Assembly (NCBI RefSeq): GCF_026212465.1
Contig: NC_080058.1
Span: forward strand, 11,371,289 to 11,435,288
Direction of reading: 5' to 3'
Source: Amaranthus tricolor
Lineage: Eukaryota > Streptophyta > Magnoliopsida > Caryophyllales > Amaranthaceae
Length of the DNA stretch: 64,000 bases
Of this stretch, positions 47,114 through 59,955 are shown piece by piece (position 1 is the first letter of the stretch; each line of letters opens with the position of its first letter). A program made the position numbers and the translations under genes. The notes beneath the pieces are model-generated. The model did not search any database, was not told the origin of the DNA, and saw nothing but the letters and a program-made list of their open reading frames with translations.

Positions 47114-47389
47114 TACAATTTTAAAGTTTAGCATTTTTCTAAATTACAGCTTTAAATTTATTTTTTTTTGCGAATTACAGCCACCAAAGTATCGAAATTT
47201 ACAAGTTCAAGCCAAAAACACATAACTTCGATTATTTAACCTAAAATTCTAACCACCAAAATGGTCAGAATTCTGTGTTTTGGCTCGAACCTGTGAATTT
47301 TGATACTTTGATTGTTGTAATTCGCAAAAAATAAACAATAAAATTGTAATTCGCAAAAATACTAAACTTTAAAGATATAATTCTCAACT

Positions 47390-49071
47390 TGTTTTTTTAC
47401 AATATAGCCTAGTACCTGGAATAACATTGAGTTATTTATAGTTAAGTGGATTTTATGTTTCTTAGAATGTTATTTCCGTTTTTTAATTTCTTCCTATTAT
47501 TAAAAACATCTTCCTATTATTGAAACTAATATTTTTATTGCAAATTCTCAAATGAGACTGTCTTATAATAAAATCATCTCGATTAGATTTGGCATATGTT
47601 CACATATAATCTTAAAGTAATCACTCATAACCCCAAACTAATCAACTATTATCTTAAATTTCGCTTATAACCCAAACTAATCAATTACTATCTAAAAGTG
47701 ATTAATTATATTCTTAAAATAATCAATTTTATAATTTTTAAATAATTACTTTTTAATCTAAAAAAAATATCACTTTTTATAATTTTAAAGTCTATCATTT
47801 TTAGTGATCATTCAAAAAATATTTCATTATATGATAGTGAGTCTATATGACTTTTTTGTTTATATGTGAATAAAATCAACATCATAAAGTCTAAAGCAAA
47901 CTCGTTAGCACGACTATTTAATTTTAATTTTAAAAAATAATAAAAGTCAACAACATTTTCAAAAGTCAATAATGACAGCTAATAAGCTTGAAATGAAAAC
48001 CATTGATTATTCAACCTTGTTTAAGATTCCTTACTAAATTTAATTCAACATGATTAAACATATGAATCTTAGTTGACATTCGCCAGCACACAGTTTCTTT
48101 ATTTTTATTTAAAAATAATTTCTCAATAATTGTAGACTTAGTTATCCAGTTCATTAACATTAAATGCTTTGAAATTCACCAAATATTTTTTTCTTATTAC
48201 AATAGGATAAGAAAAGGACAAAATTAGATGAAAATCCAATTTAGAATTTTGTTTAAAAATAACGATATTTGCTCTTGTTGGGAGTAAAATATCTCGTCTA
48301 TGTGAAATGTCGAAAATATCCTTACTCAAAAGTCAAAGTCAATGATCAAGGTCAAAATCCAAGTCCAAACTCAAGTTGAGGTCAAAGTCAGAAACTACAT
48401 CAGAACTCTTCCAAGCCCATCAAACCAGACCTTATTCATCAACCCTAAATTACTTATTTTCAGCGACAACTGTTACTTTCTAAAATAACTGTTCACTACT
48501 CCTCCTTCCACTATCATGATTACCATGAATCATCGCTGATCAGGTAACTACCCACAAATCCTACAACAAATTATTTTAAGTATTTCATTCCTCTACAAAA
48601 TAAATGCTAGGCAATTCTACTTTTATACTGAAACTATGTCCAAATATTTTGTTATAATATCCCTTCCAACTATCGTTTCCGGTCTAACTTAAGCATCGGT
48701 TGCAGGTATCGGAAATCAGCCTCGGATTAGTCCTTTTTTGTGGTTGCAGATATCAAATCTGTAGCAATCATGCATATCATAGTTACTTCCACAAACACCA
48801 ACCTAGGTATTCCCTTTATAAATTCGACAATTTTTTTTTCATAGATAGCTCCAATTAAGACAATAATATCATATTCTCATAAAACAAAATTTATTAATAT
48901 ACCTTGTCGTAAGTCAAAGAGGATATAAAAATCAATAGCATAGTTTTACCTAATACTCCTTGTTAATATGACATTTTTCCATCATCATATTCAGTATATT
49001 TTGTTCATTAAAATTTTATTTAAGGTTTGGAAGAGATAGAAGATCACACATTAGACCCTTATCTAAGGAGA
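47390..49071. other. intergenic, nothing recognised
   Basis: AT-rich sequence. Around 48330-48390 short GTCAAAGTC / CAAGTCCAAA phrases repeat irregularly. No gene or bounded element is supported. Confidence 0.5.
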
Positions 49072-49080
49072 TAAAAATGT

Positions 49081-49493
49081 GAATTTTTGAAAAAGGTGAG
49101 CGAAAAAAAAAAATTAATTGAATAAACGATTATTCAAACTTTTTCCAAAACTAAGCGTGAAAACCCCAGATCTATGGGTTTGGAGCTGTTCGAACAGGTC
49201 AAAAAAGACAAAATAGTTGTTCGCAGTTAGTAACTGCGAACAGCAAAAAGACAAAATAGTTGTTCGCAGTTACTAACTGCGAACAGCTATTTGACCTAAA
49301 AAAAAATTTTTTTTTTTTCTGTTCGCAGTTAGTAACTGCGAACAGCTATTTTGTCTTTTTTGACCTGTTCGCAGTTACTAACTGCGAACAACCCCAAACC
49401 TTAAGTCTGAGAGTTTCACGCTCAGTTTTTAAAATAGTTTGAATAATTGTTTATTCAATTACTTTTTTTTTCGCTCACCTTTTTCAAAAATTC
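49081..49493. mobile_element. foldback MULE with repeated 23-bp palindromes, copy 2
   Basis: A 413-bp inverted repeat starts GAATTTTTGAAAAAGGTGAG and ends with its inverse. A perfect 9-bp duplication TAAAAATGT lies at 49072-49080 and 49494-49502. The interior holds four perfect 23-bp palindromes of the same sequence as in 33949-34384, with the same GACAAAATAG spacers. The outer arms are different from copy 1, so the two share only the core. Confidence 0.88.
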
Positions 49494-49502
49494 TAAAAAT
49501 GT

Positions 49503-51015
49503 CATGGCGAAAGCCCAAAGAGACTAAGGAAGACCTTCAAAGAAAACAAAAGCAAAGCAAAATCTAATAAACTTCTTTATACTTCTATAAATATAAACTT
49601 TTTTTATAATATTCTGATTCATTTTCAAATGTGTCATTTGTTTTTTATATGTATGTCAATGCACTAATTCAATACTTAATAATGATAATCATGTATAATT
49701 AAAAATTGTAAATTAATAAACCTTATGTTAAGACGAATCAAACAAGATCTCATTTGACTATGTTTTAATGCATAGATTAAGAATAAAATACAAATTAAGA
49801 GTAATTGGTGAATAGTAACCCAAAAGCAAATGGGACATTTGAAAAATAACAAAGAAAGTAGTTAATTTGAATCGAATTGAGAATACATGACCAAATCATA
49901 CGTCGTTAAATGTAATATTTCACTTTTTTAAAAAAAGTACTCAATATTATTTTTGCACACTTGTCAATACACTAATTCAATAGTTAATATCTCTTATTGT
50001 GCATAAAATTTATAAAAAATTGATATTCATAAAATTTTAATATTAATATGAATTAAATAAGATTTTATTTAAATATGTTTTAACTTATAGATTTAGAATA
50101 AAATCAAACTAAGAGTGCTAAAAAACCAAATGAAACATTTAATGAGAATAAGAGGGAGTACATAAATAATTATTATTCATCAAAGTTATAATTTATTAAT
50201 TGATCGTTCATGAAGGAAAGGTATTTTCAGGAAATTGATTGTTAAATTTCATAAATAATTTATGTGGTATATATTGTATCGGTATATTTTTGGCTGTGTG
50301 TTATTAACACCCCATACACATTGGGCTGCCTATCTAGTTATTCACTTAAACTAGAAATGAAATAATACCATCTTATAAAATAAGAAAGGTTTGCGAAAAT
50401 AACTTTTAAGATGGTTGTCAATTACCATTAAAAGATTAAAATATAAAACTTAAACTCATAAACTTTAAAATACAAATCTTAAAGGTGCTAAAGCTTATTA
50501 CATCATTATTAGAGAAAAACTCCTTTATACAAGAAATGATACAAAACTTTTAGGGTCTAAATGTCAGAGACAAATTAGAGAAAAAAGTCCAAAAGCGCAC
50601 TCTCACACTTCCTGCCCGTTCGATTGTAAACAAGCTATCATTTATCATCTATTTCAAAATAATAATGCACAATCAATGGTGAGTAACTATTGTCCTTTCT
50701 AATCATAAAATACACGAAACAATATTATCTCTAATTACAAAGAAGCTTAAAAAATTATCCATTAGTTATATGAATATATAAATCCAACTTAAAACCAGTC
50801 AACGTGTGAAAAACAAATTTAAAACAATTAAAGCTTTCAAACTGCATAAATTTCATAAATTAATTTAGAATAACTTAGTAAATCGAATAAGTATAATTTC
50901 ACAAGCTTAAAAACATAGTGAAAATGGAATAAACGCCGGTGTTAGATGCCTACAAGATAATTTTACAATAACACCTCTTATGGTTTGTCGGACGAACCGC
51001 AATCTATAGAATAAA
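49503..51015. other. intergenic with decayed MITEs
   Basis: Two decayed Stowaway-like pieces, about 49610-49870 and 49925-50160, carry inverted AAATGTGTCATTTG / CAAATGGGACATTTG and ...GAGGGAGTA text. No gene is recognised. Confidence 0.45.
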
Positions 51016-51043
51016 CCTGTCTAAGAATAAACCCGACGGGAGT

Positions 51044-51751
51044 ATGATTCAAGGCACTATGAGCGATGAGATTAGTAACTTTATAGCTGAGTATTTGGCC
51101 ATGGCAAAGCCTATTGGACTTCCCACCTCTAGACCTGAAAGAAGGCTTGAGGGAAAAAGAACAACTGGCTCCAAATCGATTATACCTCCTCGAGACAGCC
51201 TTCTACATGCACACTTGTATGTTTTGCATCATATTCCGAAAGTTCATCCTTTTTTGAGTGAGCATTTTGATATATTGTGCGTAAAACATCCTTCTAAAGG
51301 GGATAGGGCATTAATGCAGTTGCATAACAAGACGTTTATTAATTGGTTTCATAATCGAGTAATGTGAAGAACTCAGATGTATTCGAAATTTTTAAGTGGT
51401 TAGCTTTTGGTCCGCGTGATGATGTCAACAAATATGAGGGTTACGATATCAATGGCTTCACATTTTGGACTGAGGGTCAAGACAAGAAGTCATCTTATCT
51501 ACAGAATAGTGGGGTTTCTATTTTGGCGTCATCTACATTTTACGCGAGTGCGAAGGATCAAGCGCTGGTTGATGCTATATTGGTATACTACGAGCGGGTA
51601 CATGAAATATGTTGAGGATGAGAAAGAATATGATGCTTTTGAAGACTTCCCTCCCTTTATCAATCCAAAATCAGTGGATCAAGAAGATGTAGATGATGTA
51701 GATGTTTGTTATATGCGTGTAGATCACACGGAAGGAATACATTTGAATTAA
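51044..51751 (+). pseudogene. TNP2 C-terminal region
   Basis: MIQGTMSDEISNFIAEYLAMA and KPIGLPTSRPERRLEGKRT, then VLHHIPKVHPFLSEHFDIL, correspond to the region after the catalytic domain. The DUF4216-like part FTFWTEGQDKKSSYLQNSGV follows a stop/frameshift at 51365. A deletion near 51612 joins MKY directly to VEDEKEYDAFEDF, removing the rest of that domain. The frame ends EGIHLN, as in the other copy (22176). Confidence 0.85.
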
Positions 51752-51769
51752 GTGATTCACAAGGTATGA

Positions 51770-51930
51770 ATTTTAAGCTTTTAAAAGTTTTTTTGGCACT
51801 TTCGCGAATAAAGTAGCTCAAACTTGGTTTGTTTTGCATGAAACTTTGCACACAACACTATTTGTTATATATTATTGTGTTGAACGTATTAGAATTGTAA
51901 ATCATAGTCATATTCTTAATATTACTTAGC
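51770..51930 (+). repeat. single intron monomer of the ~167-bp repeat
   Basis: One copy of the unit (GGCACTTTCGCGAATAAAG, TAGCTCAAACTTGG, CACAACACTATTTG) lies in the spacer between TNP2 and the next gene. It is a likely ancestral state of the amplified array. Confidence 0.8.
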
Positions 51931-51979
51931 TTATGTTCTAAAATATTTCTATTCATACTCTTTCAGGTATTGATATACA

Positions 51980-53626
51980 ATGCATCTATTCAGAGACGAA
52001 ATTGTTCCCGAGATTGAGAACTCGGATAATGAGCATCGTAGTTACGACAGTGAAGGGGACCAAATTGTGAGATACGAGCGTATGGCTGAAGACGCTCCAC
52101 CAATTGACAATGATTTTGAGATTGAAGACGCCCCGCTAATAATGGATGCTCCCACTACCAGTAAGAAAAGAAAAGGGCGAGGTCCTACGAAAAACCTCAA
52201 ACTCACAGAACCCATGTATTTGGAATACAATGCATTGGATCAACCCTGCGGAAAATGGCATAGGCAATATGGAAAACAAGTGGGTCTATGTATCCGCAAG
52301 CTTTCCATATTGCACGTATGGAACGAGGTTCCAGAGGGTTTGAAGAACTCTCTATGGAATGATACTGTGGTAATAAGCAACTTTACTATTTTTATTCATT
52401 TAGTTTTATTTTAAAATTAATTTAATAGACACTAATAAATATAATTTTTTTTTGTAGAATCTTTTTTACATCGAGAGCGATGAGAAGAAGAAGAATGTGT
52501 TTCTTTCAGCTGTTGCTGAAAAATTCAGAGATTTCAAATCCAAGCTAGTAACTGGCTGGATTACGAAGAGGCGTGCCCATACGACCAAAAAGGTCAAAAC
52601 GGGAAACGAAGGTGGAGAGCAAGCACCTTCGAAGATGTCCTACGAAATATGGGGTCACATATCGAAGAGGGATTGGGAGACCTTTGTTGCCAAAAGAACA
52701 ACTGCCATAGAAGTTGTAAGTATTTCATATTATATTATAGTTTTTGATTTGAATTTACTGCTTTTGATTCAGTCATTAAACTGATATATGACATTCGATT
52801 TCTATTGATTAATTAGGAAAAGCGTAGTAAAGCTTCTGATTCAGCAAGCAAAAGGAAGTTACCATCGCTTGGGCCAAAAAACGTACGATGAGGTCCGAAA
52901 ATAGTGGGTGGATGCGGGTTTATACCCCAATCAAAGTTCATCCACACCCTCATCTACGACTACCTCTGCATCCGTGAATACTCCTGCTGGAGATCGGGTG
53001 CGATATTGGTATTGCGGGCTTCATTCCCGACATGCAAGTGGTAAACTTATCATTAATGATCCAGGAACGAAGAAGGTTGCTGATGCTGTGGTGAGTTTTA
53101 AAATTATTAAGTATATTCTTGATTTGTTTTGTATTCTTTGGATTTGATTTACTTATACTAATTGTTATATATGTCACTTTTTATTTGAACAGATGGGCTA
53201 GAAGGAAATAGAAGCTACGGGGGAGTTCACCCCAAGAGGCAATGTTGACGCACTACATATGGTCTTAGGGAAAGACCATAGTGAGCAGGTAGTCGGAAAA
53301 GGAGGCGTCTGCGTGGGGTTACAGAAGGCATTCGGCAAAGAGTGTGTTGCTACTCATTCCCGAACGATGCTGCGGGATGAAGTAGCAACCTTCTGAGCAG
53401 AAATTACGAAGGACGTTCTCGCCAAACTGGTCGTCGTGTTGCAGAAGATGGGAGCACCCATGGTTGACTTGGCAAACCTGATTGTCGAGGATCAGGAAAG
53501 TCAACATGGGGATCCTAATGCTTTGGTCGAGCCAACACCCGAGCCTATTACCCCCGTAGCACCCCAGCCCATTACTACCCCTGAAGGGGAAAACCCCACA
53601 CCGAAGACCATAAACTCCGTTGCTTA
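51980..53626 (+). pseudogene. Transposase_24 (Ptta/En/Spm) second CACTA gene
   Basis: This is the TNPA-like partner thought to bind subterminal repeats. Exon 1 (51980-52370) has an acidic start, then KKRKGRGPTKNLKL and LDQPCGKWHRQYGKQVGLCI. Exon 2 (about 52458-52717) has NVFLSAVAEKFRDFKSKL and SKRDWETFVAKRT. Exon 3 (about 52818-53092) is Ser/Thr-rich, with EKRSKASDSASKRKL. Exon 4 (about 53192-53626) has ALHMVLGKDHSEQVVGKGG, the family's C-terminal signature. Splice-like GT/AG junctions separate them. Stops near 52911, 53200 and 53395 suggest it is inactive. Confidence 0.8.
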
Positions 53627-54866
53627 AAATTCGGAGCCAATCCGGAGCCAATGCTACAGGTACATAGTTTTTAAATATATAAGCACTTATTAATTTAAAT
53701 TGAAACGAGTTTTAATATTTTATTATGATGCTTATTATATTAAATGACACATTTTTCAGGAGGCGACTCCTTGTTCTCTTTTGCTGCCTCAGTTAGGTGT
53801 TGCTAGTGATGGCGACTTAACTGAGGTTGCATATGGTGTGGCCCAGCCAACCAAAGGGGCCAAACAGTGCATTCGATGCCTATTACAAGTGGCCACATCA
53901 GTGTGATCGAGGAAACTATTCTAAAGGGGTTTCAAGATTTCTCACTCCCGGTTCCAATGTCAGAATGGAGCCTTAAGAAACTATCAGACACCCAAGGTAG
54001 TTTCGTCACATGGCCATATGCTTGGGTCCGATTCACTAACATGGTAAGAATCATTTGTACCTTATTTATTTTTATTTTTTTAATTGCATGCTTACACTAA
54101 TTTAATTGTATAAATTGAAATAGCAAAAGAGTCCAAAGGGATCTTGGAGAGAGATCGGTTCCTCGGCAAAGGTGTCGGCTGGGTCAAAGTAGATGCCAAT
54201 CACTCCAATTTTGACTGATGCGGAGCTAAAAGATCTATATCAAGATTGCAAATGGCTGCACATTTGTGCATCTCGCATAAGTGAGGAGGACCCAATCATT
54301 CTAAACCTGCAGAAGAACCAATTCCGCTTTTTAGAGAGCCCATTTGTAATTATTGATCCTAGTGACATTGTGCAATTTTTGAGAGGAGAGATGTTGAACG
54401 TAGCTCTTATCCATGTCTACATGAGGTGATGTTCATTATCTTACAAGTTAGGCATTGTTGTTTAATTGTTTTAATAATCGAATTACTGACAAAATTTTCT
54501 TATTCGTGAGTTTATTGCGGCTTACGAGGAGCTAAATTCTTGCGAACCTCCAATAAAATTTGGATGGTTTTGTCCTGAGTCAATTTCGGGTACTAAATGT
54601 GTAAATAATCCAGAAGACGTTAGAAAATACATTGAGACTTCTTTGACTAATTCCCTTGCATCTAAAGACACAATCTCTAATTTGTTGATTTTAACATTGC
54701 GTTTGTAGTTTGCATTAGATACTTTTGGTCATTTGTCCTTTAACAAACATTTTGCACGTCTTCGACTCATTACAAAAACCTCAAAGCCCGCCTTGCAACA
54801 CAAAATTCAAAGCGTTGTTGAATGCGTACGTAATATTAATTATTTTACCAATTTGATTTAATTAAG

Positions 54867-55601
<735 letters not shown>

Positions 55602-56250
55602 ATTACTTTTCCCATGCGTTTCAGCACAATGAAAAAAGTGCATGGACAAATGAGATTTACATGAAGAGCCACATTTTCAAAATGGACAGCAATAAAGGTA
55701 CACAAATTCGATTTTATGCGTTTTTTAGCTTTTTTGGCACTTTCGCGCATAAAGTAGCTCAAACTTGGTTTGTTTTGCACGAAACTTGGGACACAACACT
55801 ATTTAGCATATATTATTGTGTTGAAGTGGTTGGAATTGTAAATTATAGTCATATGCTAGAAATTACGTGTTAAGTTGCGATTTTATGCGTTTTTAAGCTT
55901 TTTTGGCACTTTCGCGAATAAAGTAGGTCAAACTTGGTTTGTTTTGCATGAAACTTGGCACACAATAGTATATATTATTGTGTTGAAGTGGTTAGAATTG
56001 AAAATCATAGTCATATGCTAGAAATTACGTGTTAAGTTGCGATTTTATACGTTTTAAAGCTTTTTTGGCACTTTAGCGCATAAAGTAGCTCAAACTTAGT
56101 TTGTCACGAAACTTGGCACACAACACTATTTGGTATATATTATTGTTTTGAAGTGGTTAGAATTGAAAATGATAATCATATGCTAGAAATTACGTGTTAA
56201 GTTGCGATTTTAAGGATTTTTAAGCGTTTTTGGCACTTTTGCTTATAAAG

Positions 56251-56638
56251 TGAGAATTCTTATTAATCAAAAAACTGAATCCATATACATGAGAGACAAC
56301 CTCTATTTATAGATTTCTAGCTAGCTAACGGCTATAAACATCATGTGCTATACAATATGCCTCTTAAAACAAAAATTAAAAACCAAAACACTTGGGGACT
56401 GATCAACATTGATCAGTGACTGGCCCACCTTGCGCTCATATCCTAGTGAGTTGTGTGCATTACATTCATGGTTCTTGGGTTTTTATGGCTTGGTCCATGT
56501 ATGGAGATCAAATTTCCACTGTTTCTTGGCTCCAGGTATCCTTGGTTAAGGCTCAAACCACGCGGCAAGGTAGGCTGGTCAGCGGGTAGGCTGCTGTCCT
56601 TAACTGCCCTCTTTGTTGTTTCTTGGTTTGGTATTGTT
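56251..56638 (-). mobile_element. 388-bp LTR-like insert, copy 1
   Basis: On minus it reads from TAACAATACCAAACCAAG to TAAGAATTCTCA. A TATA-type CTATAAATAGAGG is followed by ATGTATATGGATTCAG, as in a copia-type LTR or TRIM. It interrupts a monomer between ATAAAG and AGCTCAAAC. Confidence 0.65.
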
Positions 56639-57313
56639 AGCTCAAACTTGGTTTGTTTTGCACGAAACTTGGCACACAACACTATTTGGTATTTATTATT
56701 GTTTTGAAGTGGTAAAAATTGTAAATCATACTCATATGCTAGAAATTACGTGTTAAGTTGCGATTTTATGCGTTTTTAAGCTTTTTTGCACTTTCGCGCA
56801 TAAAGTAGCTCAAACTTGGTTTGATTTGCACGAAACATGGCACACAACACTATTTGGTATATATTATTGTGTTGAAGCGATTAGAATTGAAAATCATAGT
56901 CATATGCTAGAAATTACGTGTTATGTTGCGATTTTATGCGTTTTTAAGTTTTTTTGGCACTTTCGCGCATAAAGTAGGTCAAACTTGGTTTGTTTTGCAC
57001 GAAACTTGGCACACAACACTATTTGGTATATATTATTGTGTTGAAATGGTTAGAATTTAAAATCATAGTCATATGCTTAAAATTACGTGGTAAGTTGCGA
57101 TTTTGAGGGTTTTTAAGCGTTTTTGGCATTTTCGCACATAAAGTAGGTCAAACTTGGTTTTATTTTGCACGAAACTTGGCACACAAAACTATTTGGTATA
57201 TATTATTGTGTTGAATTGGTTATAATTTAAAATCATAGTCATATGCTAGAAATTACGTGTTAAGTTGCGATTTTAATGGTTTTTAAGTGTTTTTGGCCCT
57301 TTTGCGTATAAAG

Positions 57314-57701
57314 TGAGAATTCTTATTAATCACAAAACTGAATCAATATACATAAGAGACAACCTCTATTTATAGGTTTCTAGCTAGCTAATGGCAATAA
57401 ACATCACGTGCTATACAATATGCCTCTTAAAAAAAAAATTAAAAACCAGAACACTTGGGCACTGATTAGCACTGATCAGTGACTAGCCCACCTTGTGCTC
57501 GTATCCTAGTGAGCTGTGTGCACTAAATTCATGGTTCTTGGGCTTTGATGGCTTGGTCCATGTATGGAGATCACGTTTCCACGGTTTTTTGGCTCCAGGT
57601 ATCCTTGGTTAAGTCTCAAACAACGCGGCAAGGTAGGCTGGTCAGCAGGTAGACTGCTGTCCTTAACTGCCCTCTTTGTTGTTTCTTGGTTTGGTATTGT
57701 T
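57314..57701 (-). mobile_element. 388-bp LTR-like insert, copy 2
   Basis: Same insert at the same monomer position as copy 1, with a few substitutions (for example TATTTATAGGTTTC and ATGGCAATAAAC). Confidence 0.65.
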
Positions 57702-58206
57702 AGCTCAAACTTGGTTTGTTTTGCACGAAACTTCGCACACAACACTATTTGGTATATATTATTGTGTTGAAGCGGTTAGAATTGTAAATCATAGTCGTAT
57801 GCTAGAAATTACGTGTAAAGTTGCAATTTTATGCGTTTTTAAGCTTTTTGGCACTTTCGCGCATAAAGTAGCTCAAACTAGGTTTGATTTGCACAAAACT
57901 TGGCACACAAAACTATTTGGTATATATTATTGTGTTGAAGTGGTTATATTTGAGAATCATAGTCATATGCTACAAATTACGTGTTAAGTTGCGATTTTAT
58001 GCGTTTTTAAGCTTTTTTGGCACTTTCGCGCATAAAGTAGCTCAAACTTGGTTTGTTTTGCACGAAACTTGGCACACAACACTATTTGGTATATATTATT
58101 GTGTTGAAGTGGCTAGATTTGAAAATCATAGTCATATGCTAGAAATTACGTGTTAAGTTGCGATTTTAAGGGATTTTAAGCGTTTTTCACATTTTTGCGT
58201 ATAAAG

Positions 58207-58593
58207 TGAGAATTCTTATTAATCACAAGACTGAATCCATATACATGAGAGACAACCTCTATTTTTAGGTTTCTAGCTAACTAACGGCTATAAACATCAC
58301 GTGCTATACAATATGCCTTTTAAAAAATAAATTAAAAACCAGAACACTTGGGGACTGATCAGCACTAATCAGTGACTGGCCCACCTTGCGCTCGTATCCT
58401 AGTGAGCTGTGTGCACCACATTCATGGTTCTTGGGCTTTGATGTCTTGTTCCATGTATAGAGATCACGTTTCCACGGTTTTTTGGCTCCAGGTTTCCTTG
58501 GTTAAGGCTTAAACCACGCGGCAAGGTAGGCTAGTTCGCGGGAAGGCTCTGTCCTTAACTGCCCTCTTTATTGTTTCTTGGTTTGGTATTGTT
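58207..58593 (-). mobile_element. 388-bp LTR-like insert, copy 3
   Basis: Same insert and position again. The TATA box is altered (CTATTTTTAGG on plus). Shared position shows that insertion came first and block duplication second. Confidence 0.65.
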
Positions 58594-59814
58594 AGCTCAA
58601 ACTTGGTTTGTTTTGCACAAAACTTGGCACACAACACTATTTGGTATATATTATTGTGTTGAAATGGTTAGAATTGTAAATCATAGTCATATGCTAGAAA
58701 TTACGTGTTAAGTTGCGATTTTATGCGTTTTTAAGCGTTTTTGCCACTTTTGCGTATAAAGTAGCTCAAACTTGGTTTGATTTGCATGAAACTTGGCACA
58801 CAACATTGGTATATATTATTGTGATGAAGTGGTTAAAATTTAAAATCATTCTCATATGCTAGAAATTACGTGTTAAGTTGCGATTTTGAGGGTTTTTAAG
58901 CATTTTTGGCACTTTTGCGCATAAAGTAGCTCAAACTTGGTTTGTTTTGCACAAAACTTGGCACACAACACTATTTGGTATATATTATTTTGTTGAAGTG
59001 GTTAGGATTGAAAATCATAGTCATATGCTAGAAATTACGTGTTATGTTGCGATTTTATGCGTTTTTAAGTTTTTTTTGCACTTTCGCGCATAAAGTAGGT
59101 CAAACTTGGTTTGTTTTGCACGAAACTTGGCACACAATACTATTTGGTATATATTATTGTGTTGAAGTGGTTAGAATTGTAAATCATAGTCATATGCTAG
59201 AAATTACGTGTTAATTTAGTTGCGATTTTGCGCGTTTTGAAGCTTTTTTGGCACTAATATCTGTTTTCTCTTCGTGCTTTCAACAACCTTCTAATTCTAT
59301 TGATTGCGGCTACTACACGTTGAAATACATGGACGATATTATTAAATCCTTGAAGGAGATTGGAGTCGAAAACATAGATGCCGTAAGTATTTGTTACGTT
59401 CTTAAATTATATTATAATATATATATTTACTATAATATTAATTCTTATTGGTAAAATCTAATGTTTATTAATCTTTTAATTTTATATTATATTATAGGCT
59501 TTATACGACATTCCAAGGGAAACGCGCTCTCTGAGAAATGGAGAGATGCACGAATTAAAAACAAGATTGTCGCGTATCTTGCTAATTTTTGTCCTTGATA
59601 AATTGTAATTAGTATATTTTTAGGACTTTAATGTATTATATATATATGTACGTACATAATATAATATTATATATACGATCGAGAGTTTATTATTACAAAG
59701 TGATTATTGGTGATTATTTGTGATTATCATTGGATTATTTGATTAATCATTGTTTATTACATTGTACATTATTATTGGATTAATATTAGTATTAAACGAA
59801 AAAAGAAAAAAAAA

Positions 59815-59955
59815 TATAACTATTTGCTGCAGTCAACCCCTAACCGCAGCAAATAAGTGAGAGTATTTGCTGCGGTCAACCTCACAACCGCAGCAAATAA
59901 TCTTACTTATTTGCTGCGGTTTTGAGGTTGACCGCAGCAAATACTCTCACTTATT
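59815..59955. repeat. CACTA 3' subterminal repeats, part 1
   Basis: Inverted TATTTGCTGCGGTCAACC / GACCGCAGCAAATA motifs with ACTCTCACTT spacers, cut by the next insertion. Confidence 0.8.

Larger units (their letters stand above)
39110..47385. mobile_element. foldback repeat split by the CACTA insertion
   Basis: The sequence right of the CACTA (47117-47237: AATTTTAAAGTTTAGCATTT, GCGAATTACAGCCACCAAAG) is the inverted match of 47275-47385. The text left of the CACTA (TTTGTGAATTAC, about 39117-39128) continues the left arm. So a small foldback MITE was hit by the CACTA element. Its outer limits and target duplication are not resolved. Confidence 0.5.
55690..59240 (+). repeat. ~167-bp tandem repeat array with higher-order structure
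   Basis: The landmark CATATGCTAGAAATTACG recurs near 55850, 56012, 56178, 56731, 56904, 57070, 57240, 57799, 57965, 58134, 58690, 58853, 59022 and 59190. Spacing is 162-173 bp, or that plus ~388 where an insert lies. Each monomer includes TAGCTCAAACTTGGTTTG, TTGGCACACAACACTATTTG and GTTGCGATTTT. Three identical-position inserts (56251, 57314, 58207) define blocks of about 1063 and 893 bp, which differ by one monomer. The array fills one intron of the Ulp1-like gene. Confidence 0.93.

Noticed and set aside
56443..57770. Similar ~80-residue frames within the 388-bp inserts
   Set aside because: They are shadows of an LTR-like repeat, recur only because the insert is duplicated, and have no protein-family features.
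55690..59240. Array as an established centromere
   Set aside because: Only about 14 monomers are present, embedded in a CACTA intron with flanking exons; nothing shows centromere function.
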